From the NCBI RefSeq assembly GCF_015352985.1, contig NZ_JACYXF010000009.1, positions 62,001 through 126,000 of the forward strand: a stretch of 64,000 nt of DNA. Direction: 5' to 3'. Each line of letters starts with the position of its first letter. Positions within the stretch are counted from its first letter, which is position 1. Under the pieces are notes generated by a model, which had not been told where the DNA came from, did no database searches, and saw nothing but the letters and a program-made list of their open reading frames with translations. Positions 45,821 through 56,316 of the stretch are shown piece by piece. The translations under genes and the position numbers were made by a program. Source of the stretch: Noviherbaspirillum malthae. GTDB taxonomy: Bacteria; Pseudomonadota; Gammaproteobacteria; Burkholderiales; Burkholderiaceae_D.

Positions 45821-46486
45821 TCAAGAGCTCTTTTGAATTAGCCCAAGCAGTTCCTGCGGCGATTGAGCAATGGCATCGGCCAGCCATTCCACCGGCTCCT
45901 GATGACCGCAATAACCCCAGGCGGCGGCAATGGTAGTCATGCCGGCGGCACGCCCGGCCTGTATGTCGCGCAGGTCGTCACCGACATACCAGCATTGCCC
46001 GGGCGGAATATCCAGGCGCCGGGCGGCTTCCAGCAGCGGTTCGGGATGGGGCTTGGAATGCGGCGTCGTATCGCCCGCGATCACGCAGCCGACATGCTCA
46101 AGCTTGAGTTCGGGGACAAGCTTGTGGGTGAACCTGCCAGCCTTGTTGGTGACAATGCCCCAGGCGATGTCCTGTTCGGCCAGCGAGGCAAGCAAGGCAT
46201 CCATGCCGTCGAAAAGGCGGGACTCAACCGCGATCGCCGCTTCATAGGCGTCGAGGAAGGCGATGCGAAGCTCTTCAAACCCTTCGTCTGCAGGCTTGAG
46301 TCCGAAAGAGGCGCCGATCAATCCGCGCGCTCCGGCGGAGGCGACCGGACGCAGCGTTTCATAAGGCGTGGGCGGCAAACCGCGCGCGGCTCTGACGCGG
46401 TTCATTGCTCCTGCCAGATCCGGGGCCGTGTCGGCAAGCGTGCCGTCAAGATCGAAAAGGACAGCACGGGGAAACGGTAATGACAT
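45821..46486 (-). CDS. gph: Phosphoglycolate phosphatase
   Basis: Gph is a HAD-superfamily phosphatase that removes 2-phosphoglycolate formed during DNA repair. The 221-residue protein has all catalytic residues: nucleophile and acid in FDLDGTLADT, the threonine of GIVTNK, the lysine of HSKPHPEPL and the acidic pair GDDLRDIQAG. It therefore contrasts with the degenerate HAD at 10105. It follows ubiG by 132 bases on the same strand, the usual ubiG-gph order. Confidence 0.95.
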   Translation of the reverse strand: MSLPFPRAVLFDLDGTLADTAPDLAGAMNRVRAARGLPPTPYETLRPVASAGARGLIGASFGLKPADEGFEELRIAFLDAYEAAIAVESRLFDGMDALLASLAEQDIAWGIVTNKAGRFTHKLVPELKLEHVGCVIAGDTTPHSKPHPEPLLEAARRLDIPPGQCWYVGDDLRDIQAGRAAGMTTIAAAWGYCGHQEPVEWLADAIAQSPQELLGLIQKSS

Positions 46487-46618
46487 TCTCTAGCTTTCTT
46501 TCATTCGATGGCCTGCATCCTGCAATGTGAACTGCAGACAACGCTATTCGGCAAACCCTTGAAGCATGTCCGAGCCCGCGTTGGAATCGGCATGCGGGTG
46601 GCTTTGTCGATGCGAATC

Positions 46619-47314
46619 TCAGGCAGGGCGGGAACAGGCGACCAGGTAATTGACATCGGTGTCCTGGTTCAGGGAATAGACCTTGGTCAGGGGGTTGTAA
46701 CCCATGCCTTTCAGACCATCGACCGTCAATCCGGCATTGCGTGCGAACTGGGCAAGTTCGGCCGGCGTGATGAACTTGGCATAGTCGTGCGTTCCCTTGG
46801 GCAGCAGGCGCAGCACATACTCAGCGCCGATCACAGCAAAGAGATAGCTCTTGGGATTGCGATTGATCGTCGAGAAAAAGACATGGCCGCCCGGCTTGAC
46901 CAGTGCCGCGCATGCTCTTACGACGGCAGCAGGGTCGGGCACATGTTCAAGCATTTCCATGCAGGTGACGACATCGTAGCGCCCCGCTTCGCGTGCAGCG
47001 AGATCTTCGGCCGAGACGAGTTCGTAACGAACCTGCACTCCGGATTCCAGGCTATGCAGGTCGGCAACCTTGAGCGCTTTTTCGGACAGGTCTATGCCGG
47101 TAACGTTGGCACCCTTGCGAGCCATGGACTCGGCAAGTATGCCGCCGCCGCAGCCGATATCGACGACTGCCTTGCCGGCGAGCGGGGCGCGGGCATTGAT
47201 CCATTCCAGGCGCAGCGGATTGATTTCGTGCAACGGACGGAATTCGGAAGTAGGGTCCCACCAGCGATGCGCAAGATCGCTGAATTTTTGCAATTCTAAA
47301 GGGTCGGCGTTCAT
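46619..47314 (-). CDS. ubiG: Ubiquinone biosynthesis O-methyltransferase
   Basis: UbiG performs both O-methylation steps of ubiquinone synthesis. The 231-residue SAM-dependent enzyme begins with the UbiG signature [22 protein letters not shown] (only in part quoted here), has the SAM loop [16 protein letters not shown], and the later motifs EMLEHVPDP and [15 protein letters not shown]. It lies between ompA and gph; the order ompA-ubiG-gph is common in Burkholderiales. Confidence 0.97.
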   Translation of the reverse strand: MNADPLELQKFSDLAHRWWDPTSEFRPLHEINPLRLEWINARAPLAGKAVVDIGCGGGILAESMARKGANVTGIDLSEKALKVADLHSLESGVQVRYELVSAEDLAAREAGRYDVVTCMEMLEHVPDPAAVVRACAALVKPGGHVFFSTINRNPKSYLFAVIGAEYVLRLLPKGTHDYAKFITPAELAQFARNAGLTVDGLKGMGYNPLTKVYSLNQDTDVNYLVACSRPA

Positions 47315-47410
47315 GGCTGAATGATAGCGGGAATCACAGTGCTGCGCTGCCGGCCAAACAGGTTCGTGCCGGGTGAAATGTCAGCGCAGGTGATGCAGCA
47401 CAAGTCGTGC

Positions 47411-47442
47411 ACAAACAAAAAACCCCGCCATGGGGCGGGGTT
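47411..47442 (-). terminator. Rho-independent terminator of ompA-like gene
   Basis: AACCCCGCC-ATGG-GGCGGGGTT (47421-47442) followed on the minus strand by TTTTTTGTTTG; 18 bases past the stop. Confidence 0.9.
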
Positions 47443-47460
47443 GTGCAGCAAGTGAATCGA

Positions 47461-48099
47461 TTAGCGGTTGCGTGTGCCGACCACTTCGATTTCCACGCGG
47501 CGGTTCTTGGCGCGGCCGGCGGCGGTCTTGTTGTCAGCAACAGGCTGCTTCTCGCCTTTGCCTTCAGTGTAGACGCGGTTGGCTTCAACGCCCTTGGAAA
47601 CCAGGTATGCCTTCACAGCTTCAGCGCGGCGGACGGACAGTTTCTGGTTGTAGCTGTCGGTACCGACGGAGTCAGTGTGGCCGACGGCGATCACGACTTC
47701 GAGGTTCATGCCCTGGAGCTTGGATGCGAGGTCGTCCAGCTTGGCCTTGCCGTCCGGCTTCAGGACTGCCTTGTCGAAGTCGAAGAAGGTGTCGGCAGCA
47801 AAGGTGACTTTTTCGGAAGTGGGTGCCGGTGCCGGAGCCGGTGCGGGAGCCGGAGCCGGTGCAGGAGCCGGTGCGGGAGCAGCAGCAGGTTTTGCAATTT
47901 CGCCATCGCAACCCGGAACGGCATCAGCCGGTGTCCAGGTGCCTGTACGCCAGCACAGACCAAACGGGTCACGAGCGATGACGCCGCGGCTGTCCTGCAG
48001 ATAGGCGCTGTTCGGTGTGCGGGCCTGAATATCTTGCTGGGCCGATGCAGAGAACGAAACAACTGCGGACGCAGCAAAGACGAGTGCTAATTTATTCAT
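47461..48099 (-). CDS. ompA: OmpA-family outer membrane protein with Ala-Pro linker
   Basis: This 212-residue protein has a signal peptide (cleavage after SFSASA), a short N-terminal domain with LQDSRGVIARDPFGLCWRTG and two cysteines, an Ala-Pro repeat linker of about 20 residues (APAPAPAPAP) and a C-terminal OmpA/MotB peptidoglycan-binding domain (GHTDSVGTDSYNQKLSVRRA, with the conserved NRRVEI end). It lacks a beta-barrel of OmpA type, so it is periplasmic or outer-membrane attached. The linker is encoded by a near-repetitive GC-rich stretch (about 47818-47880). A paralogue lies at 48385. Confidence 0.93.
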   Translation of the reverse strand: MNKLALVFAASAVVSFSASAQQDIQARTPNSAYLQDSRGVIARDPFGLCWRTGTWTPADAVPGCDGEIAKPAAAPAPAPAPAPAPAPAPAPAPTSEKVTFAADTFFDFDKAVLKPDGKAKLDDLASKLQGMNLEVVIAVGHTDSVGTDSYNQKLSVRRAEAVKAYLVSKGVEANRVYTEGKGEKQPVADNKTAAGRAKNRRVEIEVVGTRNR

Positions 48100-48384
48100 A
48101 TTTTTCCTCTTGGTTGAGATATCCGCAGATTAACTGCGCAACAAGTACCACTTCTTATAAACAAACTTCCGGTCCCTATTAGATCATCTTTTTTCTAAGG
48201 TTGTTCAGCTGCAATGATCTTTAGTTAACTACATTTTGCCATAGGCGAGCGAAACATCGATTGTTGCCAAATCAATGCCTTCGCGATTTTAACGGCTCGT
48301 TGGGTTTTTGCAACGGACTATTAAAATTTGGTGGTGTATTCTCATTGATTTACCGAAAAAATCACTACTTGTTGCCGTTTGTAG
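48100..48384. other. 285-bp AT-rich gap between the two OmpA-like genes
   Basis: No gene is seen. It should carry the promoter and a long 5' leader of the ompA-like gene at 47461 (minus strand) and the 3' end of the paralogue. It is notably AT-rich, as usual for promoters of abundant outer-membrane proteins; no terminator hairpin is evident. Confidence 0.5.
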
Positions 48385-49068
48385 CTATTTGGCGATGCCT
48401 CGGATTTCAATGACAACACGGCGGTCGGGAGCCAGGCATTCGACCAAGGCACGGCGCGGCAAGCTGTTCGCGCACGATGCCGTCGGCTGAGTTTCGCCGA
48501 GCCCCCTTGTTTCTATTTCTGCAAAATTCCCCTTGTTTTTCAGATGCTCGGCCACTGCGCCGGCGCGTCTCTCGGAAAGTTTCTGGTTGTATTGAGGTGT
48601 CCCCAGCCGGTCAGCGTGGCCAAAAACGGTCAGCTGGTCAATTCTGGAGCATGCCGCCAGCCTGCCGACAACTTGTTCATCGAGGCGTCTGCGGGCGGAT
48701 TGGCTGAGGACAGCCTTGTTGAAGCCGAAAATCTCGTCATTGGCGAGCGTCACCGTAAAGTCGCATGGAACAGGCGCTACTGGTGCCTGAGTTACTGGAG
48801 GCGGCACCAGCGCGGGCAACAGAGGCTCGGGAGCGGTCGGATTGGCAACCGGAGGCGTCAGCTGGCCGTCGCATCCGATGAGGGCGTCGCCCGGCGTCCA
48901 TGTGCCGCTGCGCCAGCAGAGTCCGAAAGGACTGCGCACCACGATCCCCCGGCTATCCTGCAGATAGGCGCCGTCGCCCTGTCTGGCCTGCACATCGGTC
49001 ATGGTCTGCGCGAGCGCAGGCGGCATGGCGATGCTGAGGGCGACGATGTGAGCAAGACGCTTGACCAT
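48385..49068 (-). CDS. OmpA-family protein, paralogue of ompA
   Basis: This 227-residue paralogue shares the N-terminal cassette (AYLQDSRGIVVRSPFGLCWR, then GTWTPGDALIGCDG) and the C-terminal OmpA domain (GHADRLGTPQYNQKLSERRA, DRRVVIEI), but its linker is Pro/Val-rich instead of Ala-Pro and its OmpA domain is less canonical. A signal peptide ends near PPALA. Both genes lie in tandem on the minus strand, so a duplication is likely. The start at 49068 is chosen for the signal peptide; no strong ribosome binding site precedes it. Confidence 0.88.
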   Translation of the reverse strand: MVKRLAHIVALSIAMPPALAQTMTDVQARQGDGAYLQDSRGIVVRSPFGLCWRSGTWTPGDALIGCDGQLTPPVANPTAPEPLLPALVPPPVTQAPVAPVPCDFTVTLANDEIFGFNKAVLSQSARRRLDEQVVGRLAACSRIDQLTVFGHADRLGTPQYNQKLSERRAGAVAEHLKNKGNFAEIETRGLGETQPTASCANSLPRRALVECLAPDRRVVIEIRGIAK

Positions 49069-49317
49069 AGACGTAACGAGTTCCTGCAAATCTGTTTGCA
49101 AGCAAGAAATTAACTATTTGCAACATTCAATTTAAACACATTTTCTCTGCTTCGTCCTGCACAGGATCAAACCCCGGCAGAAAACTCCCTGGCAAGCAGC
49201 ATGCTTCGGGTGTGGGTGCTGTCAGCATGGTAAAATTCGGGGTTTGGCATCGTGTTTTCCGTTCGGATGCCAAGACAAGATAAACAGCTCATCACGCATA
49301 GACAGGCTTGCCCGCCA

Positions 49318-51936
49318 ATGGATCAATTCGCCAAAGAGACTATTCCGATTTCCCTCGAAGAAGAGATGCGCAAGAGCTATCTCGATTACGCGATGAGCGT
49401 GATCGTGGGCCGTGCGCTTCCCGACGTGCGTGATGGCCTGAAGCCAGTGCACCGACGCGTGCTGTATGCCATGCACGAGACGAACAATGTCTGGAATCGG
49501 CCCTATGTGAAATGCGCCCGCGTCGTCGGCGAGGTCATGGGTAAATACCATCCCCACGGCGACCAGGCGATCTACGATACGCTGGTGCGCATGGCGCAGG
49601 ACTTCTCCCTGCGTTATACCTTGGTCGACGGGCAGGGCAATTTCGGCTCGGTGGACGGCGACAATGCCGCGGCGATGCGATACACCGAGTGCCGCCTAGA
49701 CAAGATTTCTAGCGAGCTGTTGGCCGACATCGAAAAGGAAACAGTCGATTTCGTTCCCAACTACGACGGCAAGGAAAAGGAACCCTCCGTTCTGCCGACG
49801 CGCATTCCCAACCTGCTGATCAACGGCTCGTCCGGTATCGCGGTGGGCATGGCGACCAATATTCCGCCTCACAACATTACCGAAGTTATCGACGGCGCCC
49901 TGCATGTACTGCGCAATCCGGAATGCAGCGTCGATGAGCTGATCGAGGTCATTCCCGCGCCCGACTTCCCGACCGCCGGCATCATCTACGGCGTCTCCGG
50001 CGTGCGCGACGGCTATCGTACCGGCCGCGGCCGCGTCGTCATGCGGGCCAAGACGCATTTCGAGGAATTCGGCAAGGACAGCCGCACCGCCATCATCGTC
50101 GACGAGCTGCCGTATCAGGTCAACAAGAAGTCCCTGCTCGAGCGTATCGCCGAGCTGGTGCGCGACAAGAAGCTGGAAGGCATCTCCGATATCCGGGATG
50201 AATCCGACAAGTCGGGCATGCGCGTGGTCATCGAACTCAAGCGCGGCGAAGTGCCGGAAGTGGTGCTGAACAACCTCTACAAGCAGACCCAGCTGCAGGA
50301 CACCTTCGGCATGAACATGGTCGCGCTCGTTGACGGCCAGCCCAAGCTGCTGAATCTCAAGCAGATGCTGGAGTGCTTCCTGTCGCACCGCCGCGAAGTG
50401 GTGACGCGCCGCACCGTGTTCGAACTGCGCAAGGCGCGCGAGCGCGGCCACGTGCTGGAAGGCCTGGCGGTCGCCCTGGCGAACATCGACGATTTCATCG
50501 CCATCATCAAGGCGGCACCGACGCCGCCGATCGCGAAGTCCGAATTGATGGCGCGTTCCTGGGATTCTTCGCTGGTGCGCGAAATGCTCACGCGCGCAAG
50601 CGGAGAGAATCCGGGCGGCATCGACGCATTCCGGCCCGAAAACCTGCCCAAGCATTACGGCATCCAGTCCGACGGCCTGTACAAGCTGTCCGACGATCAG
50701 GCCCAGGAAATCCTGCAGATGCGCCTGCAGCGCCTCACCGGCCTGGAGCAGGACAAGATCGTCAATGAATACAAGGAAGTCATGGCGCAGATCGCCGATC
50801 TGCTCGACATCCTCGCCAAGCCCGAGCGCGTGACCGCCATCATCGTCGACGAGCTGACTTCCGCCCGCAACGAGTACGGCGAAGGCAGCAAGGATGTGCG
50901 CCGTTCGCAGATCGAGCTGAATGCGACCGATCTCGGCACCGAGGACCTGATCACGCCGCAGGACATGGTGGTGACCTTGTCCCACTCCGGCTACATGAAA
51001 TCCCAGCCGGTGTCCGAATACCGCGCCCAGAAGCGCGGCGGACGCGGCAAGCAGGCGATGGCGACCAAGGAAGATGACTGGATCGACCAGATCTTCATCG
51101 CCAATACGCATGATTACATCCTCTGCTTCTCCAACCGCGGCCGCCTGTACTGGCTGAAGGTCTGGGAAGTGCCGCAGGGCTCCCGCAATTCGCGCGGCAA
51201 GCCGATCGTGAACATGTTCCCGCTGCAGGACGGCGAGAAGATCACGGTGGTGCTGCCGCTGTCGGGCGACAACCGGACTTTCCCGGAAGACCGCTACGTA
51301 TTCATGTCGACCAGCCTGGGCACCGTGAAGAAGACGCCGCTGATCGAATTCAGCAATCCGCGCAAGGCAGGCATCATCGCCGTGGACCTGGATGAAGGCG
51401 ACTTCCTCATCGGCGCGGCATTGACCGACGGCAAGCATGACGTGATGCTGTTCTCCGATTCCGGCAAGGCCGTGCGCTTCGACGAGAACGATGTCCGTCC
51501 GATGGGCCGCAATGCCCGCGGCGTGCGCGGCATGAGCCTGGAAGAAGGGCAGCAGGTCATTGCGCTGCTGGTGGCCGAAAACGAGCAGCAGTCGGTGCTG
51601 ACCGCGACCGAGAACGGCTTCGGCAAGCGTACGCCGATCACCGAGTACACCCGTCATGGACGCGGCACCAAGGGCATGATCGCCATCCAGACCAGCGAGC
51701 GCAACGGCAAGGTCGTGGCTGCCACCCTGGTGGAACCGAATGATGAAATCATGCTGATCACTACCGGCGGCGTGCTGATCCGCACCCGCGTTGCCGAAAT
51801 CCGCGAAATGGGACGCGCCACGCAAGGGGTGACCCTGATTGCCGTCGAAGACGGCACCAAGCTGTCCGGCCTGCAGCGCATCGTGGAATCGGATGTCGAG
51901 GAAGACAACGGCAACGGCGAGGCGGAGGAAGCATGA
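49318..51936 (+). CDS. gyrA: DNA gyrase subunit A
   Basis: GyrA is the DNA-breaking subunit of gyrase. The 872-residue protein has the winged-helix domain with the active-site Tyr122 (AAMRYTE), the tower and coiled-coil regions, the GyrA-box QKRGGRGK at the start of the C-terminal domain and a beta-pinwheel ending in an acidic tail ([12 protein letters not shown]). In the quinolone-determining region residue 83 is Gln ([10 protein letters not shown]) and residue 87 is Asp, with numbering identical to E. coli. I chose the ATG at 49318 (MDQFAKE); the frame upstream is promoter sequence. It leads the long gyrA-to-hldE block. Confidence 0.98.
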   Translation: MDQFAKETIPISLEEEMRKSYLDYAMSVIVGRALPDVRDGLKPVHRRVLYAMHETNNVWNRPYVKCARVVGEVMGKYHPHGDQAIYDTLVRMAQDFSLRYTLVDGQGNFGSVDGDNAAAMRYTECRLDKISSELLADIEKETVDFVPNYDGKEKEPSVLPTRIPNLLINGSSGIAVGMATNIPPHNITEVIDGALHVLRNPECSVDELIEVIPAPDFPTAGIIYGVSGVRDGYRTGRGRVVMRAKTHFEEFGKDSRTAIIVDELPYQVNKKSLLERIAELVRDKKLEGISDIRDESDKSGMRVVIELKRGEVPEVVLNNLYKQTQLQDTFGMNMVALVDGQPKLLNLKQMLECFLSHRREVVTRRTVFELRKARERGHVLEGLAVALANIDDFIAIIKAAPTPPIAKSELMARSWDSSLVREMLTRASGENPGGIDAFRPENLPKHYGIQSDGLYKLSDDQAQEILQMRLQRLTGLEQDKIVNEYKEVMAQIADLLDILAKPERVTAIIVDELTSARNEYGEGSKDVRRSQIELNATDLGTEDLITPQDMVVTLSHSGYMKSQPVSEYRAQKRGGRGKQAMATKEDDWIDQIFIANTHDYILCFSNRGRLYWLKVWEVPQGSRNSRGKPIVNMFPLQDGEKITVVLPLSGDNRTFPEDRYVFMSTSLGTVKKTPLIEFSNPRKAGIIAVDLDEGDFLIGAALTDGKHDVMLFSDSGKAVRFDENDVRPMGRNARGVRGMSLEEGQQVIALLVAENEQQSVLTATENGFGKRTPITEYTRHGRGTKGMIAIQTSERNGKVVAATLVEPNDEIMLITTGGVLIRTRVAEIREMGRATQGVTLIAVEDGTKLSGLQRIVESDVEEDNGNGEAEEA

Positions 51937-53036
51937 CGCGCGTGTTCAATTTCTCCGCCGGCCCTGCGGTCCTGCCGCAGGAAGTCCTGCAGCAGGCGGC
52001 CGAGGAAATGCTCGACTGGCACGGCAGCGGCATGTCGGTGATGGAAATGAGCCATCGCGGCAAGGAATTCATTTCCATCTACGAAGCCGCAGAGCGCGAT
52101 CTGCGCGAGCTTCTCGGTGTTCCGGGCAATTACAAAATCCTGTTCCTGCAGGGCGGCGGCATCGGTGAAAACGCCATCGTGCCGCTGAACCTGGTGGGCA
52201 GGAAGTCGCAGCCTGCGGTGGTGGATTTCATCAACACCGGTTCCTGGTCGAGCAAGTCGATCAAGGAAGCAAGGAAATATGCCCAGGTGAACGTCGCCGC
52301 TTCGTCCGAGGCGCAGAAATTCACCAGCATCCCGCCGCGCGAGAGCTGGAAGCTGTCCAAAAACGCCGCCTATGTGCACATCTGCACGAACGAGACCATC
52401 GACGGCGTCGAATTCCAGTACACGCCCGATGTCGCCGCCGACACGGACGGCGCGCCGCTGGTGGCCGACATGTCGTCGCACATCCTGTCGCGCGAAATCG
52501 ATGTGTCCAGGTATGGCGTGATCTTCGGCGGGGCGCAGAAGAACATCGGCCCGGCGGGCTTGACGCTGGTCATCGTGCGCGACGACCTGATCGGACATGC
52601 ATTGCCGATCTGTCCTTCAGCCTTCGACTGGAAACTCGTCGCGGACAACAATTCGATGTACAACACGCCGCCGACCTATGCCATCTATATCGCCGGTCTG
52701 GTGTTCCAGTGGCTGAAGCGGCAGGGCGGCATCAAGGCGATGGAGCAGCGCAATATCGCCAAGGCGGCGCTGCTGTACGACTATCTTGATTCAACCGGCT
52801 TCTACGGCAACAACATTGCAAAAGAATGCCGGTCACGCATGAACGTACCGTTTTTCCTGAAAGACGAGTCGTTGAATGACGCGTTCCTCGCCGGCGCGAA
52901 GGAACGCAACCTGCTGCAGCTGAAAGGCCACAAGTCGGTCGGCGGCATGCGGGCATCGATCTACAATGCGATGCCCGTCGAGGGAGTGCAGGCGCTAGTC
53001 GATTATTTGAAGGACTTCGAAAAGAAGCACGGCTAA
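51933..53036 (+). CDS. serC: Phosphoserine aminotransferase
   Basis: SerC makes phosphoserine from 3-phosphohydroxypyruvate and also acts in pyridoxal phosphate synthesis. The 367-residue PLP enzyme starts [16 protein letters not shown] and has the PLP lysine in [16 protein letters not shown] and the C-terminal [16 protein letters not shown]. It overlaps the gyrA stop by four bases (ATGA), so the two are translationally coupled, an arrangement common in Burkholderiales. Confidence 0.97.
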   Translation: MTRVFNFSAGPAVLPQEVLQQAAEEMLDWHGSGMSVMEMSHRGKEFISIYEAAERDLRELLGVPGNYKILFLQGGGIGENAIVPLNLVGRKSQPAVVDFINTGSWSSKSIKEARKYAQVNVAASSEAQKFTSIPPRESWKLSKNAAYVHICTNETIDGVEFQYTPDVAADTDGAPLVADMSSHILSREIDVSRYGVIFGGAQKNIGPAGLTLVIVRDDLIGHALPICPSAFDWKLVADNNSMYNTPPTYAIYIAGLVFQWLKRQGGIKAMEQRNIAKAALLYDYLDSTGFYGNNIAKECRSRMNVPFFLKDESLNDAFLAGAKERNLLQLKGHKSVGGMRASIYNAMPVEGVQALVDYLKDFEKKHG

Positions 53037-53122
53037 CCTCGTTCCGGCAAGGTCCGCCGTCCTGCATGCTGTCTGCGCGCGGCATCGCAGGGCCCGGTCC
53101 TGCCGGCATGACCTCATTGACT

Positions 53123-54199
53123 ATGACGGACGATAAACTCAAACCTCTTCGCGAGCAGATCGATGCGATCGATGCTCAATTGCTCGACCTGCTGAATCGC
53201 CGCGCGCGCGTCGCGCAGGAAGTGGGCCACGTCAAGGCCGAAACCAATGCGCCCGTGTTTCGCCCGGAACGCGAGGCCCAGGTGCTGCGCAAGGTGGCCG
53301 ACAGCAATTCCGGGCCGCTGGCCAGCCAGGATGTCCAGACCATCTTCCGGGAAATCATGTCGTCCTGCCGCGCACTGGAAAGGCGCGTGACAGTCGCCTA
53401 CCTGGGGCCGGCCGGCACCTTCAGCGAACAGGCCGTCTACCGCCAGTTCGGACGCGCAGTGGAAGGCCTGCCCTGCGCCACCATCGATGAAGTCTTCCGC
53501 GCAGCGGAAGCGGGCACGGCGGATTTCGGCGTCGTGCCGGTGGAAAATTCCTCCGAAGGCGCCATCAACCGCACGCTGGACCTGCTGCTGCAGACTACCC
53601 TGAGCATCAGCGGCGAGCTGTCCATTCCCATTCACCACAGCCTGATGACCAAGTCCGGCTCGATGGAAGGCGTGACCCGCATCTGCGCGCATTCGCAGGC
53701 GCTTGCGCAATGCCAGGCATGGCTGAACCAGCAGTATCCGAACATCGAGCGGCAGGCGGTGGCATCCAACGGCGAAGCCGCGCGCCTGGCCAGCGAAGAT
53801 CCGACCATGGCGGCCATCGCCGGCGAGATCGCCGGGCAGCGCTACAACCTTGGCATCGTCAAGGCGCATGTTCAGGACGATCCTCACAACCGCACGCGTT
53901 TTGCGGTGATCGGCCGTCTGCAGCCGGGCCCGAGCGGCAAGGACCAGACATCGCTGGTGCTCGCCGTGCCCAACAAGGCCGGCGCCGTGGTCAACCTGCT
54001 GGCGCCGCTGGCCAAGCACAGCGTGTCGATGACCCGGTTCGAGTCGCGTCCTGCGCGCATCGGTACCTGGGAATATTACTTTTACGTCGATGTGGAAGGG
54101 CATGCGGAAGAGCCGAAGGTGACTGCCGCGCTGGCCGAGCTGCGCCAGAACGCCGCCTTCTTCAAGGTGCTCGGGTCCTATCCCTTCACGCTCGACTGA
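53123..54199 (+). CDS. pheA: Bifunctional chorismate mutase/prephenate dehydratase
   Basis: PheA (P-protein) makes phenylpyruvate from chorismate. The 358-residue protein has an N-terminal AroQ mutase domain (PLREQIDAIDAQLLDLLNRR), the dehydratase domain with the catalytic VVPVENSSEGAI motif and a C-terminal ACT domain for phenylalanine feedback (LVLAVPNKAGAVVNLLAPL, ESRP). I used MTDDKLK at 53123; an ATG at 53108 adds five residues. It is followed by hisC. Confidence 0.96.
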   Translation: MTDDKLKPLREQIDAIDAQLLDLLNRRARVAQEVGHVKAETNAPVFRPEREAQVLRKVADSNSGPLASQDVQTIFREIMSSCRALERRVTVAYLGPAGTFSEQAVYRQFGRAVEGLPCATIDEVFRAAEAGTADFGVVPVENSSEGAINRTLDLLLQTTLSISGELSIPIHHSLMTKSGSMEGVTRICAHSQALAQCQAWLNQQYPNIERQAVASNGEAARLASEDPTMAAIAGEIAGQRYNLGIVKAHVQDDPHNRTRFAVIGRLQPGPSGKDQTSLVLAVPNKAGAVVNLLAPLAKHSVSMTRFESRPARIGTWEYYFYVDVEGHAEEPKVTAALAELRQNAAFFKVLGSYPFTLD

Positions 54200-54279
54200 T
54201 TTTCTGCCGGGGCCCAGGCAGCGTCATGCCTGAGCCCCGCCTTCGGTTCGTCCCTCCTGCAATACTTTGGAAACTGCCC

Positions 54280-55386
54280 ATGTCCATTCAATTCGGCCCT
54301 GACTATGTTCGCGCGATTGCTCCTTACCAGGGCGGCAAGCCCATTGCGGAAGTGGCGAGGGAATTCGGCCTCGACGAAGCGAAAATCGTCAAGCTTGCCT
54401 CCAACGAGAATCCCCTCGGCATGCCGGAATCGGCAAGGCAGGCGATGCTTGCCGCCATGGGCGAGCTGGGGCGTTACCCGGATTCCAACGGTTTCGAGCT
54501 GAAGCAGACCATCACCGCGAAATACGGCGTGCCGTCGGAATGGGTCACGCTCGGCAACGGCAGCAACGATATCCTGGAGCTCGCCGCCCATGCCTTCGTC
54601 CAGCCCGGCCAGGCGGTGGTGTATGCGCAGTATTCATTCGCCGTGTATGCGCTTGCTACCCAGGCGGTCGGCGGCCGGGCGGCTGTCGTGCCTGCGAAGA
54701 ACTACGGGCATGACCTCGATGCCATGCTGCAGGCAGTGACTGCCGATACCCGCCTGGTATTCATCGCCAATCCCAACAACCCCACCGGCACCTTCATTCC
54801 CGCAGACGAGATCGCAGCCTTTCTCAGCAAGGTGCCCTCGCATGTGGTGGTCGTGCTCGACGAGGCCTACAACGAATACCTCGCGCCGGAGCTGCAATAC
54901 GATTCCATTGCCTGGGTCCGTCAATATCCGAACCTGCTGGTCTCGCGTACCCTGTCCAAGGCCTACGGTCTTGCCGGGCTGCGCATCGGCTTCGGCATCG
55001 CGCAGCCGGGCATCACCGATCTGCTCAACCGCATCCGCCAGCCGTTCAACGTGAATTCCATGGCGCAGGCGGCGGCCATCGCCGCGCTCAACGACAGTGA
55101 GTTCCTGAGCAGGAGCGCGCAGATCAACGCCGACGGCTACAAGCAGCTGACGCAGGCGTTTGCGCAGATGGATCTCGAGTATGTGTCGTCGTACGGAAAC
55201 TTCGTCCTGTTCCGTGCCGGCAGCGACGATGGCGCCGGAGCCCGTGTCAATCTTGAACTGCTCAAGCGCGGCATCATCGTCCGTCCGGTCGGCAATTACG
55301 GCATGCCGCAATGGCTGCGCGTGTCCATCGGCCTGCCGGAAGAGAATGCGGCTTTCATCGCCGCGCTCAAGGAAGTGCTTGCCTGA
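54280..55386 (+). CDS. hisC: Histidinol-phosphate/aromatic aminotransferase
   Basis: This 368-residue class I/II PLP aminotransferase is of the HisC type. The lysine is in SRTLSKAYGLAGLR, the PLP-phosphate site in GNGSNDIL, and NPNNPTGT and DEAYNEY are the conserved Asn and Asp-Tyr contacts. Placed between pheA and tyrA, it probably serves phenylalanine and tyrosine synthesis (transamination of phenylpyruvate and prephenate or 4-hydroxyphenylpyruvate) as well as or instead of histidine synthesis; a his operon copy may lie elsewhere. Confidence 0.95.
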   Translation: MSIQFGPDYVRAIAPYQGGKPIAEVAREFGLDEAKIVKLASNENPLGMPESARQAMLAAMGELGRYPDSNGFELKQTITAKYGVPSEWVTLGNGSNDILELAAHAFVQPGQAVVYAQYSFAVYALATQAVGGRAAVVPAKNYGHDLDAMLQAVTADTRLVFIANPNNPTGTFIPADEIAAFLSKVPSHVVVVLDEAYNEYLAPELQYDSIAWVRQYPNLLVSRTLSKAYGLAGLRIGFGIAQPGITDLLNRIRQPFNVNSMAQAAAIAALNDSEFLSRSAQINADGYKQLTQAFAQMDLEYVSSYGNFVLFRAGSDDGAGARVNLELLKRGIIVRPVGNYGMPQWLRVSIGLPEENAAFIAALKEVLA

Positions 55387-55416
55387 TTTCATCGATCCAT
55401 CGTTCTAGCAACTGTC

Positions 55417-56316
55417 GTGTTCAAGAAAATTTCTATTTTTGGCGTCGGCCTGATCGGCGGCTCGTTTGCTCTCGCGCTCAAGCGCGCTGGCGTGGTCACT
55501 GAAATCGTGGGCGTCGGAAGGCGTCTGGAAACGCTGGAGCGCGCGAAGCAGCTCGGCATCATCGACAAGGCCTGCATCTCCGTCGAGGAAGCCGTCAGCG
55601 GCGCCGACCTGATCCTGGTGGCTGCGCCCGTGGCGCAGACGGAAGCCATTCTTGCTTCCATCGCGCCGCATCTGCAGCCCGCTACGGTCGTCACTGATGC
55701 CGGCAGTACCAAGAGCGACGTGGTCGAAGCGGCGCGCAAGGCGCTCGGTCCAAAGATTGCGCAATTCGTGCCTGGCCATCCGATCGCCGGCCGCGAGCAG
55801 AATGGGCCGGACGCAGCCATCGTCGACCTGTACGCAGGCAAGAAAGTGGTGTTGGCGACGCTGCCGGAAAACAGCGCCGATGACGTGGAACGGGTGGCGA
55901 GCGCGTGGAAGCAATGCGGCGCGATCATCCACCGGCTTACCGCGGAAGAGCATGACAAGGTATTCGCAGCGGTCAGCCACCTGCCTCATCTGCTGGCGTA
56001 TGCTCTGGTCGACGACATTGCGCGCAAGCCGCATGCCGACTTGCTGTTCCAGTATGCCGCCAGCGGTTTCCGCGACTTCACCCGCATCGCCGGTTCCTCT
56101 CCGGAAATGTGGCGCGACATCACGCTGGCCAACCAGCCGGCGCTGCTGTCCGAACTGGACTCCTACCTGGAACAACTTGCCGGCCTGCGGGCTCTACTTG
56201 CTGAGCGAAACGGGAGCGCCATCGAGGCTGTCTATGCCAATGCGCAACGTGCCCGCCACCAATGGATTGCCACGATCGAGGCGGCCGAGAAGCAAAACAA
56301 ACAAGGCGGCGACTAA
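55417..56316 (+). CDS. tyrA: Prephenate dehydrogenase
   Basis: TyrA oxidises prephenate (or arogenate) in tyrosine synthesis. The 299-residue protein starts with a GTG and has the NAD site [15 protein letters not shown] at the N-terminus, the catalytic His in [11 protein letters not shown] and the helical dimerisation domain. No ACT domain is attached, so feedback control would be through the active site. The stop shares one base with the aroA start, indicating coupling. Confidence 0.95.
   Translation: MFKKISIFGVGLIGGSFALALKRAGVVTEIVGVGRRLETLERAKQLGIIDKACISVEEAVSGADLILVAAPVAQTEAILASIAPHLQPATVVTDAGSTKSDVVEAARKALGPKIAQFVPGHPIAGREQNGPDAAIVDLYAGKKVVLATLPENSADDVERVASAWKQCGAIIHRLTAEEHDKVFAAVSHLPHLLAYALVDDIARKPHADLLFQYAASGFRDFTRIAGSSPEMWRDITLANQPALLSELDSYLEQLAGLRALLAERNGSAIEAVYANAQRARHQWIATIEAAEKQNKQGGD

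Noticed and set aside
45676..45936. 86-codon plus-strand frame
   Set aside because: Lies across the tmRNA gene and the 3' end of gph; has no independent support.
49696..51825. 709-codon minus-strand open frame inside gyrA
   Set aside because: Antisense shadow of the GC-rich gyrA frame; no start signal and no recognisable domains.
54280..55386. hisC as evidence of a histidine operon here
   Set aside because: The neighbours are all aromatic amino acid genes; no other his gene is present, so it is read as part of the aromatic cluster.
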